DNA from: Tepidiforma sp.
Lineage (GTDB): Bacteria; Chloroflexota; Dehalococcoidia; Tepidiformales; Tepidiformaceae
Reading direction: 5' to 3'
Length of the DNA stretch: 64,000 nucleotides
NCBI RefSeq assembly: GCF_026003995.1
Contig: NZ_BPIG01000001.1
Span: 124,001 to 188,000, forward strand
Part shown: piece by piece, positions 54,409-63,993 of the stretch
Layout: the number at the start of each line of letters is the position of its first letter
How positions within the stretch are numbered: position 1 is the stretch's first letter
The notes under the pieces: generated by a model
The model's database searches: none
What the model saw: only the letters and a program-made list of their open reading frames with translations
Told to the model about the DNA's origin: nothing
Translations under genes and position numbers: made by a program

Positions 54409-54831
54409 CGGTGCGGCCTCCCCGGGTGGGCGGCGGTCCATCGCGCCGCCGGTGATACATCGATATTCGGCAGCGTGCCCCCGTCCGTTCACTCCATGAA
54501 AACCCGAATCCGCGGGGGCGGAACCGCGGCCATTTCGCGCCCGCCGGCCGCCGCCACCAGCCTGTCACCCGGCGCCACCGAACCCGCAACGCCGCCCGCG
54601 GGGTTTCCCGGATGCAGACCGCCGAAAATGTCGGTGGGAATGTACGCCTCGCCCGAACCGCTGCCGTTTCGCCGGCCACGGCCGCTGCCGCACCGCCTCG
54701 CGCCGCGCACCGGCGTCGTGCCCCGCGAGCGCGTCGTCGTCGCCGGCGAACAGCCGGTCCGCCCGGCACCCGCTCCTGTCCGTTCACCGCGCCTCCGGTA
54801 TCGTTAGCAGCAAACCCGCGCCGGAGGTCCC
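54409..54831. other. 423-bp region without a supported gene
   Basis: This stretch separates the second zinc-ribbon gene from the divergent pgi-malQ operon. A minus-strand 73-codon frame (54489-54710), Gly/Pro-rich with AYIPTDIFGGLHPGNPAGGV and a non-obvious ribosome binding site, is open but unconvincing. Around 54450-54475 is an AT-rich patch (ATACATCGATATTC) that probably holds the zinc-ribbon promoter. TATCGT near 54798 is a plausible -10 for pgi, with a GGAGG site before the pgi ATG at 54832. Confidence 0.5.
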
Positions 54832-56361
54832 ATGCTCCCGGCTCCGCTCCAGACCGCGGTCCGCGCCCGGCTCGAGGCGATGGCTGCCGCCGATATCGTC
54901 GGGCGCACCTGGGCCCGCGACCACACCGTCTGGCAGCCCGAACCCGCCGAGTGCGCCGACCGCCTCGGCTGGCTCACGGTCCATCAGCAGATGTTCGCCC
55001 GCCTCCCGGCGATCGCGGCGCTGCGCGACCGGCTCCGGGCCGAGGGCTGCGATACCCTCCTCCTCCTCGGCATGGGCGGCTCCAGCCTCGCGCCGGAGGT
55101 CATGACCTCCTCCTTCGGCCCGGCCGAGGGGGCGCTCCGCTTCGAGCTGCTCGATTCCACCGACCCGCGCCAGGTCGCCGCGCTCCTCGCTCGCCTCGAC
55201 CTCGCCCGGACGGCGGTGGCTGTCTCCAGCAAGTCCGGCACGACGATCGAGACCCGCAGCCAGTTCGCCCTCTTCCGCGACCGCATCCCCGACCCGGCCC
55301 GCTTCATCGTCATCACCGACCCGGGCACCCCGCTCGAGGCCGAGGCTCACCGCCTTGGCATCTCCCACCTCTTCCTCAACCCGCCGGATATCGGCGGCCG
55401 CTTCTCCGCGCTCTCGCTGTTCGGCCTCGTGCCGGCCATCCTCTGCGGCGCCGACGTGCCGGGGATGTTCGGCCGTCTCGGGCCCATGGTGCAGGCCTGC
55501 CAGGAGCGCCGCGACCTCGAAGCGAACCCCGGCGCCTGGCTCGGCGCCGCCATCGCCGAGGCCGCCCTTGCCGGCCGCGACAAGCTGACCCTCTTCCTCC
55601 CCCACGCCGTCGAAACGCTCGGCCACTGGATCGAACAGCTCGTCGCCGAGTCGACCGGCAAGCGCGGCCGGGGCATCCTGCCGGTCGAAGCCGAGCGGAT
55701 CGGCCCGCCCGCCGTCTACGGCGAGGACCGCCTCTTCGTCGCCTACGGTCCGCTCGACGGCCTCGACGAACTGGAAGCGGCCGGCCACCCGGTCATCCGC
55801 CTGCCCGCCATCGGCCCGCTCGACCTCGGCGCCGAATTTTTCCGCTGGGAGTTCGCCACCGCCGTCGCCGGGCACATCCTCGGCATCAACCCGTTCGACC
55901 AGCCGAACGTCGAGGAATCGAAGCGGAACGCCCGCCGCGTGCTCGAAGGCGGCGCGCCCGAGCCGGACACCGCGTCCCCCGCAGAAGTCCTCAGGTCGGT
56001 TCGGCCCGGCGACTACCTCGCCATCCTCGCCTACCTCCCCCGCGACCGGGCGACAGCCGACCGCCTCGAACGTGCCCGCCATGCCTTCCGCGACCGCCTG
56101 CGCGTCGCCACCACCGTCGGTTTCGGGCCGCGCTACCTCCACTCCACCGGCCAGCTGCACAAGGGCGGCCCGGATACCGGCGTCTTCCTCGTCGTCGAAG
56201 AGCCGCCGGACGTCGACGTGCCCGTTCCCGGCGAATCGTTCACCTTCGGGCAGCTCGAGGCCGCGCAGGCCCGGGGCGATATCGCCGCCCTCCTCGAGCA
56301 CGGCCGCCGCGTGGCGCGGCTCTCGCTCGCCGAGCTCGACGCGCTGGCCGCCGCGCGATGA
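54832..56361 (+). CDS. pgi: Glucose-6-phosphate isomerase-like protein
   Basis: 509 residues. LLLLGMGGSSLAPEVMTSSF (sugar-phosphate binding), SSKSGTTIETRSQFA, GGRFSALSLFGLVPA, EFFRWEFATAVAGHILGINP and FDQPNVEESK are conserved segments of the phosphoglucose isomerase superfamily, in the order seen in the isomerase half of bifunctional transaldolase-isomerase proteins. It interconverts glucose-6-P and fructose-6-P. GGAGG lies before the ATG. The stop overlaps the malQ start (ATGA). Confidence 0.85.
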   Translation: MLPAPLQTAVRARLEAMAAADIVGRTWARDHTVWQPEPAECADRLGWLTVHQQMFARLPAIAALRDRLRAEGCDTLLLLGMGGSSLAPEVMTSSFGPAEGALRFELLDSTDPRQVAALLARLDLARTAVAVSSKSGTTIETRSQFALFRDRIPDPARFIVITDPGTPLEAEAHRLGISHLFLNPPDIGGRFSALSLFGLVPAILCGADVPGMFGRLGPMVQACQERRDLEANPGAWLGAAIAEAALAGRDKLTLFLPHAVETLGHWIEQLVAESTGKRGRGILPVEAERIGPPAVYGEDRLFVAYGPLDGLDELEAAGHPVIRLPAIGPLDLGAEFFRWEFATAVAGHILGINPFDQPNVEESKRNARRVLEGGAPEPDTASPAEVLRSVRPGDYLAILAYLPRDRATADRLERARHAFRDRLRVATTVGFGPRYLHSTGQLHKGGPDTGVFLVVEEPPDVDVPVPGESFTFGQLEAAQARGDIAALLEHGRRVARLSLAELDALAAAR

Positions 56362-57833
56362 TGGGCCGCCGCCTCGGAGGCATCCTCCTCCATCCCACCT
56401 CGCTGCCGCACCCAGGCACCCTCGGCGAGCCGGCGCTGCGCTTCCTCGACCTGCTCGGCGATGCCGGCGTGGGCGCGTGGCAGATGCTCCCGGTCTGCCC
56501 GCCCGGCCCCTACGATTCGCCCTACGCCGGCCGCTCCGCCTTCGCCGGCGACGACCGGCTCATCGACCTCGACTGGCTCGCCCGGCGCGGCTGGCTCACC
56601 CCCGCCGAGGCGGCCATTCCGCAAGCCGGCGCCCCGAACCGCGCCGACTTCGCCGCCGCGCGCGCGGCGCGGGGCCCCGCCCTCCGCCGCGCCTTCGAGC
56701 GGTTCATGGCCGCCGGCGGCCGCGAAAAGCTGGACGCCTTCGGCGCCGGCCGGCCGTGGCTCGAGGACTACGCCCTCTTCGAAGCGCTGCGCGAGCTGAC
56801 CGGCCAGCCGTGGTGGGAATGGCCCGCCGAGTTCCGGGAGTACCCGCCCCGCCAGCCGCTCCCCGGCACCGCCCTCGCCGACGAGGCCGACTTCCACCGC
56901 TTCCTCCAGTACGTCTTCGATGCCCAGTGGCAGGAGCTGCGCGCCGCCGCGGGTGCCCGGGGCATCCTCCTCATCGGCGACATGCCGATCTTCGTCGACC
57001 GCGACAGCGCCGACCACTGGTCCCGCCGCCGCCTCTTCCTGCTCGACGAGCGCGGCGAACCGGCGTTCGTCGCCGGCGTCCCGCCCGACGCCTTCAGCGA
57101 CACCGGCCAGCGCTGGGGCAATCCGCTCTACGACTGGGAGGCGATGCGGGCCGACGGCTACGCGTGGTGGGTCGCCCGCTTCGAGCGCGCGCTCGAACTC
57201 TTCGATGCGGTGCGGGTCGACCACTTCCGCGGCTTCGTCGCCGCCTGGCACATCCCGGCCGATGAGCCGACTGCCGTCAACGGCGCCTGGGTGCCCGGCC
57301 CTGGCCGCGCCCTCTTCGATGCGCTCGAAGCCCGGCTCGGCCGCCTGCCGATCATCGTCGAGGACCTCGGCATCATCACCGACGACGTCCGCGCCCTCCG
57401 CGACGAACTCGGCTACCCCGGCATGGCCGTCCTCCAGTTCGCCTTCGGGGGCGATCCCCACAACCCCTACCTCCCCCGCAACCACCGCGTGAACCAGGCG
57501 GTCTATACCGGCACCCACGACAACGACACCACCCTCGGCTGGTGGCAGCAGCTGCCCGAATGGGAGCGCGACAACGTCCGCCGCGAACTCGGCATCGACG
57601 GCTCGGCCATCGTCGACGACATGATCCGCGCGGCGATGCACTCCGTCGCCGAGACCGCCGTCATCCCGATGCAGGACCTCCTCGTCCTCGGCAGCGACCA
57701 CCGGATGAACCACCCCGGCCGGGCCGAAGGCAACTGGACGTGGCGGTTCGCGTGGGAGCAGGTCGAGCCGGCCCGGGTCGCGTGGTTCGCGGCGCTCGCC
57801 CGCGAATCCGGGCGGAGCGCGCCCGATGGCTGA
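56358..57833 (+). CDS. malQ: 4-alpha-glucanotransferase
   Basis: 491 residues. GILLHPTSLPHPGTLGEPAL, GVGAWQMLPVCPPGPYDSPY (GH77 start), FVDRDSADHW, FRGFVAAWHIPADEP and the acid/base region IIVEDLGIITDDVRALRDEL identify GH77. It disproportionates maltodextrins, and it follows pgi directly (glycogen or maltodextrin metabolism). Two ATGs (56358 and 56361) abut; 56358 overlaps the pgi stop. The 3' end overlaps the next start by 8 nt. Confidence 0.93.
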   Translation: MMGRRLGGILLHPTSLPHPGTLGEPALRFLDLLGDAGVGAWQMLPVCPPGPYDSPYAGRSAFAGDDRLIDLDWLARRGWLTPAEAAIPQAGAPNRADFAAARAARGPALRRAFERFMAAGGREKLDAFGAGRPWLEDYALFEALRELTGQPWWEWPAEFREYPPRQPLPGTALADEADFHRFLQYVFDAQWQELRAAAGARGILLIGDMPIFVDRDSADHWSRRRLFLLDERGEPAFVAGVPPDAFSDTGQRWGNPLYDWEAMRADGYAWWVARFERALELFDAVRVDHFRGFVAAWHIPADEPTAVNGAWVPGPGRALFDALEARLGRLPIIVEDLGIITDDVRALRDELGYPGMAVLQFAFGGDPHNPYLPRNHRVNQAVYTGTHDNDTTLGWWQQLPEWERDNVRRELGIDGSAIVDDMIRAAMHSVAETAVIPMQDLLVLGSDHRMNHPGRAEGNWTWRFAWEQVEPARVAWFAALARESGRSAPDG

Positions 57834-58851
57834 CCCCGCGCTCTCCGTCCTCGACCAGTCGCCGGTGCGCCGCGGCGGCACCCCGGCGGAGGCGGTCCGC
57901 GAGACGCTCGAGCTCGCGCAGCTCTGCGACCGGCTCGGCTACCGGCGCTACTGGCTCGCCGAGCACCACAGCGCCGGCTCCCTCGCCTCGGCCTCGCCGG
58001 AGGTGCTCATCGCCCGCGTCGGCTCGCTCACCAGCGGCATCCGGGTCGGCTCCGGCGGCGTCATGCTGCCGCACTACGCGCCGCTCAAGGTGGCCGAGCA
58101 GTTCCGCATGCTGGAGGCGCTCTTCCCCGGCCGGGTCGACCTCGGCATCGGGCGCGCGCCCGGCAGCGACACCCGCACCGCCCGCGCGCTCGGCGGCGGC
58201 GCCATCAGCGGCCTCGAGGCGTATCCGCAGCAGCTCGCCGACCTCGAAGGCTTCCTCGCCGGCGACCTCCCGGCCGGCCACCCGTACCGGGGCGTCCTCG
58301 CCCAGCCTGCCGGGCTCTCGATGCCCGAACTCTGGCTCCTCGGGTCGTCGGGGGTCAGCGGCCAACTCGCTGCCGAGCGCGGCTGGGCGTTCTGCTTCGC
58401 CCACTTCATCACCGAAGAGGGCGCGGCCGGGACGCTACGCCGCTACGCCGCGGAATTCCGTCCATCGCGCTGGCTCGAACGCCCGCGGCCGGCCCTCGCC
58501 GTCGCCGTCACCTGCGCCGAGACCGACGAGGAGGCCGAGGTTCTTTCGTGGAGCCGCTGGGCCGCACGCATCATCTCCCGCGCGCGGCCGGGCGAGCCGC
58601 CCGGCATTCCCGCGCCGCGGGAGGCGATGGCGTTCGACTACACGGAGGCCGAGCTCGACTACCTCGCCTACCTGCGCCAGTCGTCCATCTACGGCAGCCC
58701 CGGCACGGTCGGCGAACGGCTCCGGCAGCTCGCCGACGAAACCGGCGCCGAAGAGCTCGTCGTCGTGACCATCACCTACGACTTCGCGGCGCGGAAGCGG
58801 AGCTACGAGCTGCTCGCGCAGGAGTTCGGCCTCGCGCCGCGGCACGGCTGA
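57826..58851 (+). CDS. LLM class flavin-dependent oxidoreductase (bacterial luciferase-like)
   Basis: 341 residues. LSVLDQSPVRRGGTPAEAVR, GYRRYWLAEHHSAGSLASAS, VGSGGVMLPHYAPLKVAEQF and VDLGIGRAPGS match the LLM flavin-dependent (FMN/F420) fold, subfamily with QSP opening. It starts 8 nt inside malQ, so it is in the same operon; a functional link with sugar metabolism is not obvious. Substrate unknown. Confidence 0.9.
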   Translation: MADPALSVLDQSPVRRGGTPAEAVRETLELAQLCDRLGYRRYWLAEHHSAGSLASASPEVLIARVGSLTSGIRVGSGGVMLPHYAPLKVAEQFRMLEALFPGRVDLGIGRAPGSDTRTARALGGGAISGLEAYPQQLADLEGFLAGDLPAGHPYRGVLAQPAGLSMPELWLLGSSGVSGQLAAERGWAFCFAHFITEEGAAGTLRRYAAEFRPSRWLERPRPALAVAVTCAETDEEAEVLSWSRWAARIISRARPGEPPGIPAPREAMAFDYTEAELDYLAYLRQSSIYGSPGTVGERLRQLADETGAEELVVVTITYDFAARKRSYELLAQEFGLAPRHG

Positions 58852-58923
58852 CCCGGCTGCAGACCGGCCGCCGGTGGCGTACGCTCCCCACACCGCAACA
58901 GCCATTCCCCGGAGGTCGCACCC

Positions 58924-59931
58924 ATGGACTACCGCCCGCTCGGGCGCACCGGCATCCGCGTCAGCCCGCTCTGCCTCGGCGCGATGATGTTCGGCGGCAA
59001 GACGAGCCCCGCCGATTCGGCCGCCATCATCGACCGCGCCCTCGATGCCGGCATCAACTTCATCGATACCGCCAACGTGTACAACCAGGGCCGCAGCGAA
59101 GAAGCTGTCGGGGAGGCGCTTCAGCGGAACGGCCGCCGCGCCGACGTCATCCTCGCCACTAAGGTCCACGGCCGGATGGGCGACGGCCCGAACGCGATGG
59201 GCAACACCCGCCGCCACATCATCGAGCAGTGCGAGGCCAGCCTCCGCCGGCTGAAAACCGACTGGATCGACCTCTATCAGATCCACCGGCCCCAGCCCGA
59301 TGTTCCCATCGACGAAACCCTCCGCGCGCTGGACGACCTCGTCCGCTCGGGGAAGGTCCGCTACATCGGGACGAGCACCTTCGCCGCGTGGCAGCTCGTC
59401 GAAAGCCTCTGGGTCTCGAAGGAGTACGGCCTCGAGCGGTTCGTCTGCGAGCAGCCGCCCTACAACCTCCTCGACCGCCGCATCGAGCGCGAACTGCTGC
59501 CCGCGGCGCGGGCCTACGGCTTCGGCATCATCCCGTGGAGCCCGCTCGCCGGCGGGCTGCTCACCGGCAAGTACTCCCGCAACGCCCCGCCTCCGGAGGA
59601 CAGCCGCTACGCCAACCTCGATGCGAACCCGATGTACCGCCGCCGGATGAACGACGCCATCTGGGACGTGATCGAACCGCTCGAGCAGCTCGCCCGGGAG
59701 AAGGGCACCACGCTCTCCCGCCTCGCGCTCGCGTGGTGCATGCACCAGCCCGGCGTCACCAGCCCGATCATCGGCCCGCGCACCATGGAGCAGCTCGAAG
59801 ACAACCTCGGCGCGTTCGAGGTGACCATCACCGACGACGACCGCCGCGCCATCGACCGCATCATCCGGCCCGGCACCCACGTCTCGCCCTACTACGAGGC
59901 CGAATGGCAGGCCGGCCAGTACCGCTGGTAG
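58924..59931 (+). CDS. Aldo/keto reductase
   Basis: 335 residues, TIM barrel. PLGRTGIRVSPLCLGAMMFG, the catalytic Asp/Tyr in FIDTANVYNQGRSEEAVGE, Lys in VILATKVHGR, His in DLYQIHRPQPD and the NADPH-binding tail PIIGPRTMEQL are all visible. GGAGG precedes the ATG, with TACGCT about 43 nt upstream. Confidence 0.95.
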   Translation: MDYRPLGRTGIRVSPLCLGAMMFGGKTSPADSAAIIDRALDAGINFIDTANVYNQGRSEEAVGEALQRNGRRADVILATKVHGRMGDGPNAMGNTRRHIIEQCEASLRRLKTDWIDLYQIHRPQPDVPIDETLRALDDLVRSGKVRYIGTSTFAAWQLVESLWVSKEYGLERFVCEQPPYNLLDRRIERELLPAARAYGFGIIPWSPLAGGLLTGKYSRNAPPPEDSRYANLDANPMYRRRMNDAIWDVIEPLEQLAREKGTTLSRLALAWCMHQPGVTSPIIGPRTMEQLEDNLGAFEVTITDDDRRAIDRIIRPGTHVSPYYEAEWQAGQYRW

Positions 59932-60008
59932 GCCGGGCGCTCATCCGCGTTTGACACCCCTCCCGGGGCGCCGGTAGCGTCCCGGCCACACCCTTCCCGG
60001 AGGCACCC

Positions 60009-61661
60009 GTGCAGGAGATGACCGGCGGCGAAGCCGTCTACCATGCCCTCCGCGCGCTCGGGGTCGAGCACGTGTTCGGCATCGTCAGCGTCCACAACAT
60101 CCCGATCTACGACGCCATCCACCGGCTCGGCGGCATCACGCCGGTCGCCGTCCGGCACGAACAGGGCGCCCTCCACGCGGCCGACGGCTACGCGCGCGCC
60201 ACGGGCCGCCTCGGCGTCGCCATCGCCAGCACCGGCCCCGGCACGACGAACGCCATGACCGGCCTCTACGAAGCGCAGTTCGCCTCCAGCCGCGTCCTCC
60301 TCATCACCGGGCAGGTCGAGTCGCTCTTCTACGGCAAAGGGAAGGGCTTCCTCCACGAGGCGGAAGCGCAGCTCCCCATGCTCCGCACCGTCACCCGCCG
60401 CGCCGAATCCGTCCGCCGCACGGAAGACATCGCCGAGACCATCGTGAGCGTCGCCCGCGACATCTCCACCGGCCGGCCCGCTCCGGGCGCCGTCGAAATC
60501 CCGATCGACCTCCAGTACGCGCGGGCGGAGGTCGACGTGCCCCACGTCGAAGGCTGGCCCCGCATCCGGCCGCAGCGCGAAGCGCTCGGCCGCGCGGCGG
60601 ACGTGCTGAAAAGCGCCCGCCGCATCCTCATCTGGGCGGGCGGCGGCGTCCTCGCGGCCGGCGCCGAGGCCGAACTCCAGCAGCTCGCCGAATCGCTCGG
60701 CGCGCCCGTCGTCACCTCCGCCAACGGCCGCGGCGCCATCCCCGAGGACCACCCCCTCGCGCTCGGCCCGCTCTCCGCCCATCCCGGCCTGCAGGAGGTG
60801 TTCGAGCGCGCCGAGGCCGTCCTCGCCGTCGGCACCCGCTTCCAGGCCGGCCCGACCCGGAACTGGACGCTCCCGCTCGGCGGCCGGCTCATTCACATCG
60901 ACGCCGACCCGGCGGTCATCGGCCGCAGCTACCGGGCCGACGTCCCCGTCGTCGGCGATTCCCGGCTCGCCCTCGCGGCGCTCCTCCGCGACCTCGAAGG
61001 ACACCGCGCCGACCCGGACTACGCCGCCCGCGCGGCCGAACTCCGCGATACCGCCCGCGAGCAGATCCGGCGCGAAATCGGCCCCGACTACGCCGCGATC
61101 ATGGACGCCATCCGCGAACTCGCGCCGCGGGACGCGCTCATCGTCCGGGATGCCACGGTGCCGGCCTACCTCTGGGGCAACCGGCTCCTCCCCATCCTCT
61201 CGCCCCGGACGTCGATCTACCCGACTTCGGCGGCCATCGGGCCGGCGCTGCCGCTCGCCCTCGGGGCGGCTATCGGCGCCGGCCGGCCGGCCGTCGTCAT
61301 CCAGGGCGACGGCGGCTTCATGCTCAACATCGGCGAACTCGCCACCGCCGCGCAGTACGCCGTGCCGGTCATCGTCTGTGTCTTCAACGACCGCGGCTAC
61401 GGCGTCCTGCGCACCATCGAAGGCCGGACCTTCGAAGGCCGCCAGTTCGGCGTCGACCTCGCCACGCCTGATTTCGTCCGCGTCGCCGGGGCGATGGGCA
61501 TCCCGGCCGAGGCCGTGGACTCGGCGGCGGGCTTCCGGGCCGCGCTCCAGCGGGCGCTCGAGCGGGGCGGCCCGGCGCTGCTCGACATCGATATGTCGAG
61601 GCTCGTGTCGATGGGCGGCCTCGGCACGCCCCCGCCGAAGCGGCAGCCCGCGGAAGGCTGA
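60009..61661 (+). CDS. Thiamine diphosphate-dependent enzyme, acetolactate synthase large-subunit-like
   Basis: 550 residues. HEQGALHAADGYARATGRLG contains the catalytic Glu, followed by STGPGTTNAMTGLYEAQFAS, the N-terminal THDP domain, then a middle domain (GAPVVTSANGRGAIPEDHPL) and a ThDP pyrophosphate site GDGGFMLNIGELATA near 434. This is the IlvB/BFD/ALS-like architecture. No regulatory subunit gene follows, so a catabolic or decarboxylase-type role is as likely as acetolactate synthesis. GTG start with GGAGG upstream; TAGCGT about 32 nt before it. Confidence 0.87.
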   Translation: MQEMTGGEAVYHALRALGVEHVFGIVSVHNIPIYDAIHRLGGITPVAVRHEQGALHAADGYARATGRLGVAIASTGPGTTNAMTGLYEAQFASSRVLLITGQVESLFYGKGKGFLHEAEAQLPMLRTVTRRAESVRRTEDIAETIVSVARDISTGRPAPGAVEIPIDLQYARAEVDVPHVEGWPRIRPQREALGRAADVLKSARRILIWAGGGVLAAGAEAELQQLAESLGAPVVTSANGRGAIPEDHPLALGPLSAHPGLQEVFERAEAVLAVGTRFQAGPTRNWTLPLGGRLIHIDADPAVIGRSYRADVPVVGDSRLALAALLRDLEGHRADPDYAARAAELRDTAREQIRREIGPDYAAIMDAIRELAPRDALIVRDATVPAYLWGNRLLPILSPRTSIYPTSAAIGPALPLALGAAIGAGRPAVVIQGDGGFMLNIGELATAAQYAVPVIVCVFNDRGYGVLRTIEGRTFEGRQFGVDLATPDFVRVAGAMGIPAEAVDSAAGFRAALQRALERGGPALLDIDMSRLVSMGGLGTPPPKRQPAEG

Positions 61662-61682
61662 CGCAGGCCCGCCATGCAGCGC

Positions 61683-61706
61683 GGCCCTCCCGGGGCGGGG
61701 AGGGCC
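61683..61706. terminator. Hairpin between ThDP enzyme and LLM gene
   Basis: A 9-bp stem GGCCCTCCC / GGGAGGGCC with a 6-nt loop in the gap between the convergent genes. Confidence 0.6.
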
Positions 61707-61733
61707 ACCACCGTGTCCAGCGGGCTGGACGAC

Positions 61734-63032
61734 TCAGACCTGCGTCAGCACCTCGCGCATCTTCCGCCAGCGCTCGGCCCGGATGCGCGCCGCGCCTTCC
61801 AGGTTCGACGTGTCGACCTCGGCGATCATCGCGCCGTACGCCGCGTAGACCGGGATCTCGTCGTCGGTCAGTTCTCGCATCCGCTGCTTCCGCTGGAGCG
61901 CCTTTTCGATGTACGGCGCCAGCTCGTCCATCTTCTGCCGCTGGCGCCGCTCCTCTTCCTCCTTGAATTCCGGCATCACCTCGGCCGCGAACAGCTCCAG
62001 CGCCTCGCAGATGTGCTCGTGGCGGTTCTTCCCGCCCTGCTGGATGAACACGGTCTGGTCCACGCCGGCCTCGGCGAACTTCCGCAGGTGCTGCCGCAGG
62101 TCCTCCGGCGTCCCGATGCCGTCCGTGCCGCCGCCGAGGAAGTCGAGCTGCTCCGCGCCCATCGCGGCCTTTACGCGCTCATAGTTCTCCCAGATATTCG
62201 TCCGGCCCGGCTTGTGATGGCCAAAGACATAATGATGGCCGAGCCCGAACTGGAAGAACTTGAAGCCATCGAAGCCGCGCCGGAACGCCTCCTCCCGGTC
62301 GTGGTGGATAGAGAAGCTCGTCACCATCGCGATGTTCGGGTTCACCGTGTGGCCGATCGGCACACACTCCCGCTTGAACGTCTCGTAGTAGTCGTCCACC
62401 CACTTTTTCGCCTCGGCCGGGTCGACGAACGCAAACGTCAGCGCGCCGATGCCGAGCTGCGCGGCGAGGTGGATGGTGTCCCGGTTCGAGCACGCCACCC
62501 AGAGCGGCGGGTGCGGCTTCTGCACCGGCTTCGGGACGACGTTCCGAACGGGCATCGAAAAGTACTTCCCCTGGTAGCCCGGGTACGGGTCCATCGCCAT
62601 CATGTTGCAGACCTGCTCGGTCGTCTCCAGCCACATCGCCCGCCGCTCGGCCGGGTTGATGTTGAAGCCCTCCAGCTCCGCCCGGGAGGCCGATTCGCCC
62701 GTGCCGAACTCGACGCGGCCGTTCGAGACGAGGTCCAGCGTCGCGATCTCCTCGGCGATGCGGGCCGGGGGATTGTAGTTCGGCGGCATCAGCTTGATGC
62801 CGTGCCCGAGCCGGATGCGTTTCGTGCGCTGGCTCGCCGCCGCGAGGAACACCTCGGGGCAGGACGAATGCGAGTACTCCTCGAGGAAGTGGTGCTCCAC
62901 CTCCCAGGCGAAGTCGATGCCCAGCCGGTCGGCGAGCTCCACCTGGTCCAGCGCATCCTGGAAGAGCTTCAGCTCGGCGCCGTCGTCCCACGGCCGCGGG
63001 AGCTGGTGCTCATAGAAAATCCCGAACTTCAT
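61734..63032 (-). CDS. LLM class flavin-dependent oxidoreductase
   Basis: 432 residues. MKFGIFYEHQLPRPW and FAWEVEHHFLEEYSHSSCPE are the family opening; RIRLGHGIKLMPPNYNPPAR, FGTGESASRAELEGF and a KPHPPLWVACSN segment match. It has a long acidic/basic C-terminal extension (about residues 350-430) rich in E, R, K and Q. The ATG has AGGAGGG at good distance; TAGACT at 63056-63061 and a TTCGCA at 63080-63085 form its promoter. It is divergent from a MarR gene, which may control it. Confidence 0.92.
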   Translation of the reverse strand: MKFGIFYEHQLPRPWDDGAELKLFQDALDQVELADRLGIDFAWEVEHHFLEEYSHSSCPEVFLAAASQRTKRIRLGHGIKLMPPNYNPPARIAEEIATLDLVSNGRVEFGTGESASRAELEGFNINPAERRAMWLETTEQVCNMMAMDPYPGYQGKYFSMPVRNVVPKPVQKPHPPLWVACSNRDTIHLAAQLGIGALTFAFVDPAEAKKWVDDYYETFKRECVPIGHTVNPNIAMVTSFSIHHDREEAFRRGFDGFKFFQFGLGHHYVFGHHKPGRTNIWENYERVKAAMGAEQLDFLGGGTDGIGTPEDLRQHLRKFAEAGVDQTVFIQQGGKNRHEHICEALELFAAEVMPEFKEEEERRQRQKMDELAPYIEKALQRKQRMRELTDDEIPVYAAYGAMIAEVDTSNLEGAARIRAERWRKMREVLTQV

Positions 63033-63055
63033 TCGAACCCTCCTGTTGCGGGCGG

Positions 63056-63085
63056 AGTCTAACAGAACCCTTAGCGCAATGCGAA
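63056..63085 (-). promoter_or_regulatory. Promoter of the LLM gene
   Basis: Minus strand TTCGCA (63080-63085) and TAGACT (63056-63061), 18-bp spacer, about 24 nt upstream of the ATG at 63032. Confidence 0.4.
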
Positions 63086-63193
63086 CTTCTCCCCGGCAGC
63101 GCCATCGCATCCCGGCATTTGCGCATCCTCAGCCGCACCCGCAGAATCCACCCCGGGGACACGGGCGGAATTCGTACGTACCGGAGAAGCCAC

Positions 63194-63673
63194 GTGAAGC
63201 GCCAGCCACGCACCCCCGAAGTCGAACGGGCCATCACCGCCCTTTTCCGCGCGAGCGCGCTCCTCGACCCGATCCGCCTCACCCTCTGGGACCGCGAAAA
63301 CCTCACCGTGACCCAGCTGCGCCTCCTCGGCCACCTCGCCGAGCAGGAAGGCCTCAGCAACGCTGAGCTCGCCGAGCGCCTCTACGTCACCCGGCCCTCC
63401 GTCTCCGCGCTCCTCGAGCGGCTCGAGCGGGGCGGCTTCATCCGCCGCGAAGTGGCCCCCAACGATCGGCGCAGCATCTGCATCTGGCTCGAACCCCGAG
63501 GCCGCGCCGTCGTCGAATCCCTCCGCGAGGAGCTCCGCGACTACGCCGCCGGGCTCATGGAGCACATGTCCCCCGCCGAGCTCAACGACTTCGCCCGTTC
63601 GGTCGAGCGGTTCGTCGAATCCGGGTCCCTCCGCCGCAAGCGGGACCTCCAGGTCGAAGATCCCGACATCTGA
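63194..63673 (+). CDS. MarR family transcriptional regulator
   Basis: 159 residues from a GTG at 63194, preceded by GGAGA 6 nt away. Winged helix: LTVTQLRLLGHLAEQEG, LSNAELAERLYVTRPSVSAL (recognition helix) and LERGGFIRREVAPNDRRS with the D-R-R wing motif. Divergent from the LLM gene, it may repress it; the CGTACGTACCGG just upstream (63173-63184) is a candidate palindromic operator. Effector unknown. Confidence 0.9.
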   Translation: MKRQPRTPEVERAITALFRASALLDPIRLTLWDRENLTVTQLRLLGHLAEQEGLSNAELAERLYVTRPSVSALLERLERGGFIRREVAPNDRRSICIWLEPRGRAVVESLREELRDYAAGLMEHMSPAELNDFARSVERFVESGSLRRKRDLQVEDPDI

Positions 63674-63675
63674 CC

Positions 63676-63993
63676 GTGCCCGGCGACGAGCCGCCTATCC
63701 GCCTCGCCGACGTGCTGTCCATGGCGTCCTCGCTCGCCGACTACCGCCTCGAGCCCGTCATCACCTTCGAGCACCTCCGGCTCGCCTTCGCCGTCCTCCT
63801 CGGCGAGACGGACCTCGCCGCGCTCAGCCGCGGCGTCTCGCCGCTGGTCCCCCGGCGCACGCCGCCCTCGCCGGACGACGCCGTGCGCAGCTTCGCCCGC
63901 CGGTGGAGCGAGCGCCTCGGCGGGGCATTCGAACCGATCAGCCCGGCCGACCTCGCAGCGATGCGCGCCGAAATCGCACCGCCCCCGGGGTGA
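63676..63993 (+). CDS. Hypothetical protein downstream of MarR gene
   Basis: 105 residues from a GTG, two nt after the MarR stop. VLSMASSLADYRLEPVITFE is a helical start and LAFAVLLGETDLAALSRGV follows; the second half is Arg/Pro-rich. No family recognised. The close spacing suggests co-transcription with the regulator. Confidence 0.6.
   Translation: MPGDEPPIRLADVLSMASSLADYRLEPVITFEHLRLAFAVLLGETDLAALSRGVSPLVPRRTPPSPDDAVRSFARRWSERLGGAFEPISPADLAAMRAEIAPPPG

Noticed and set aside
54489..54710. 73-codon minus-strand ORF in the gap before pgi
   Set aside because: Gly/Pro-rich, no ribosome binding site or family match; kept only as a note in the gap entry.
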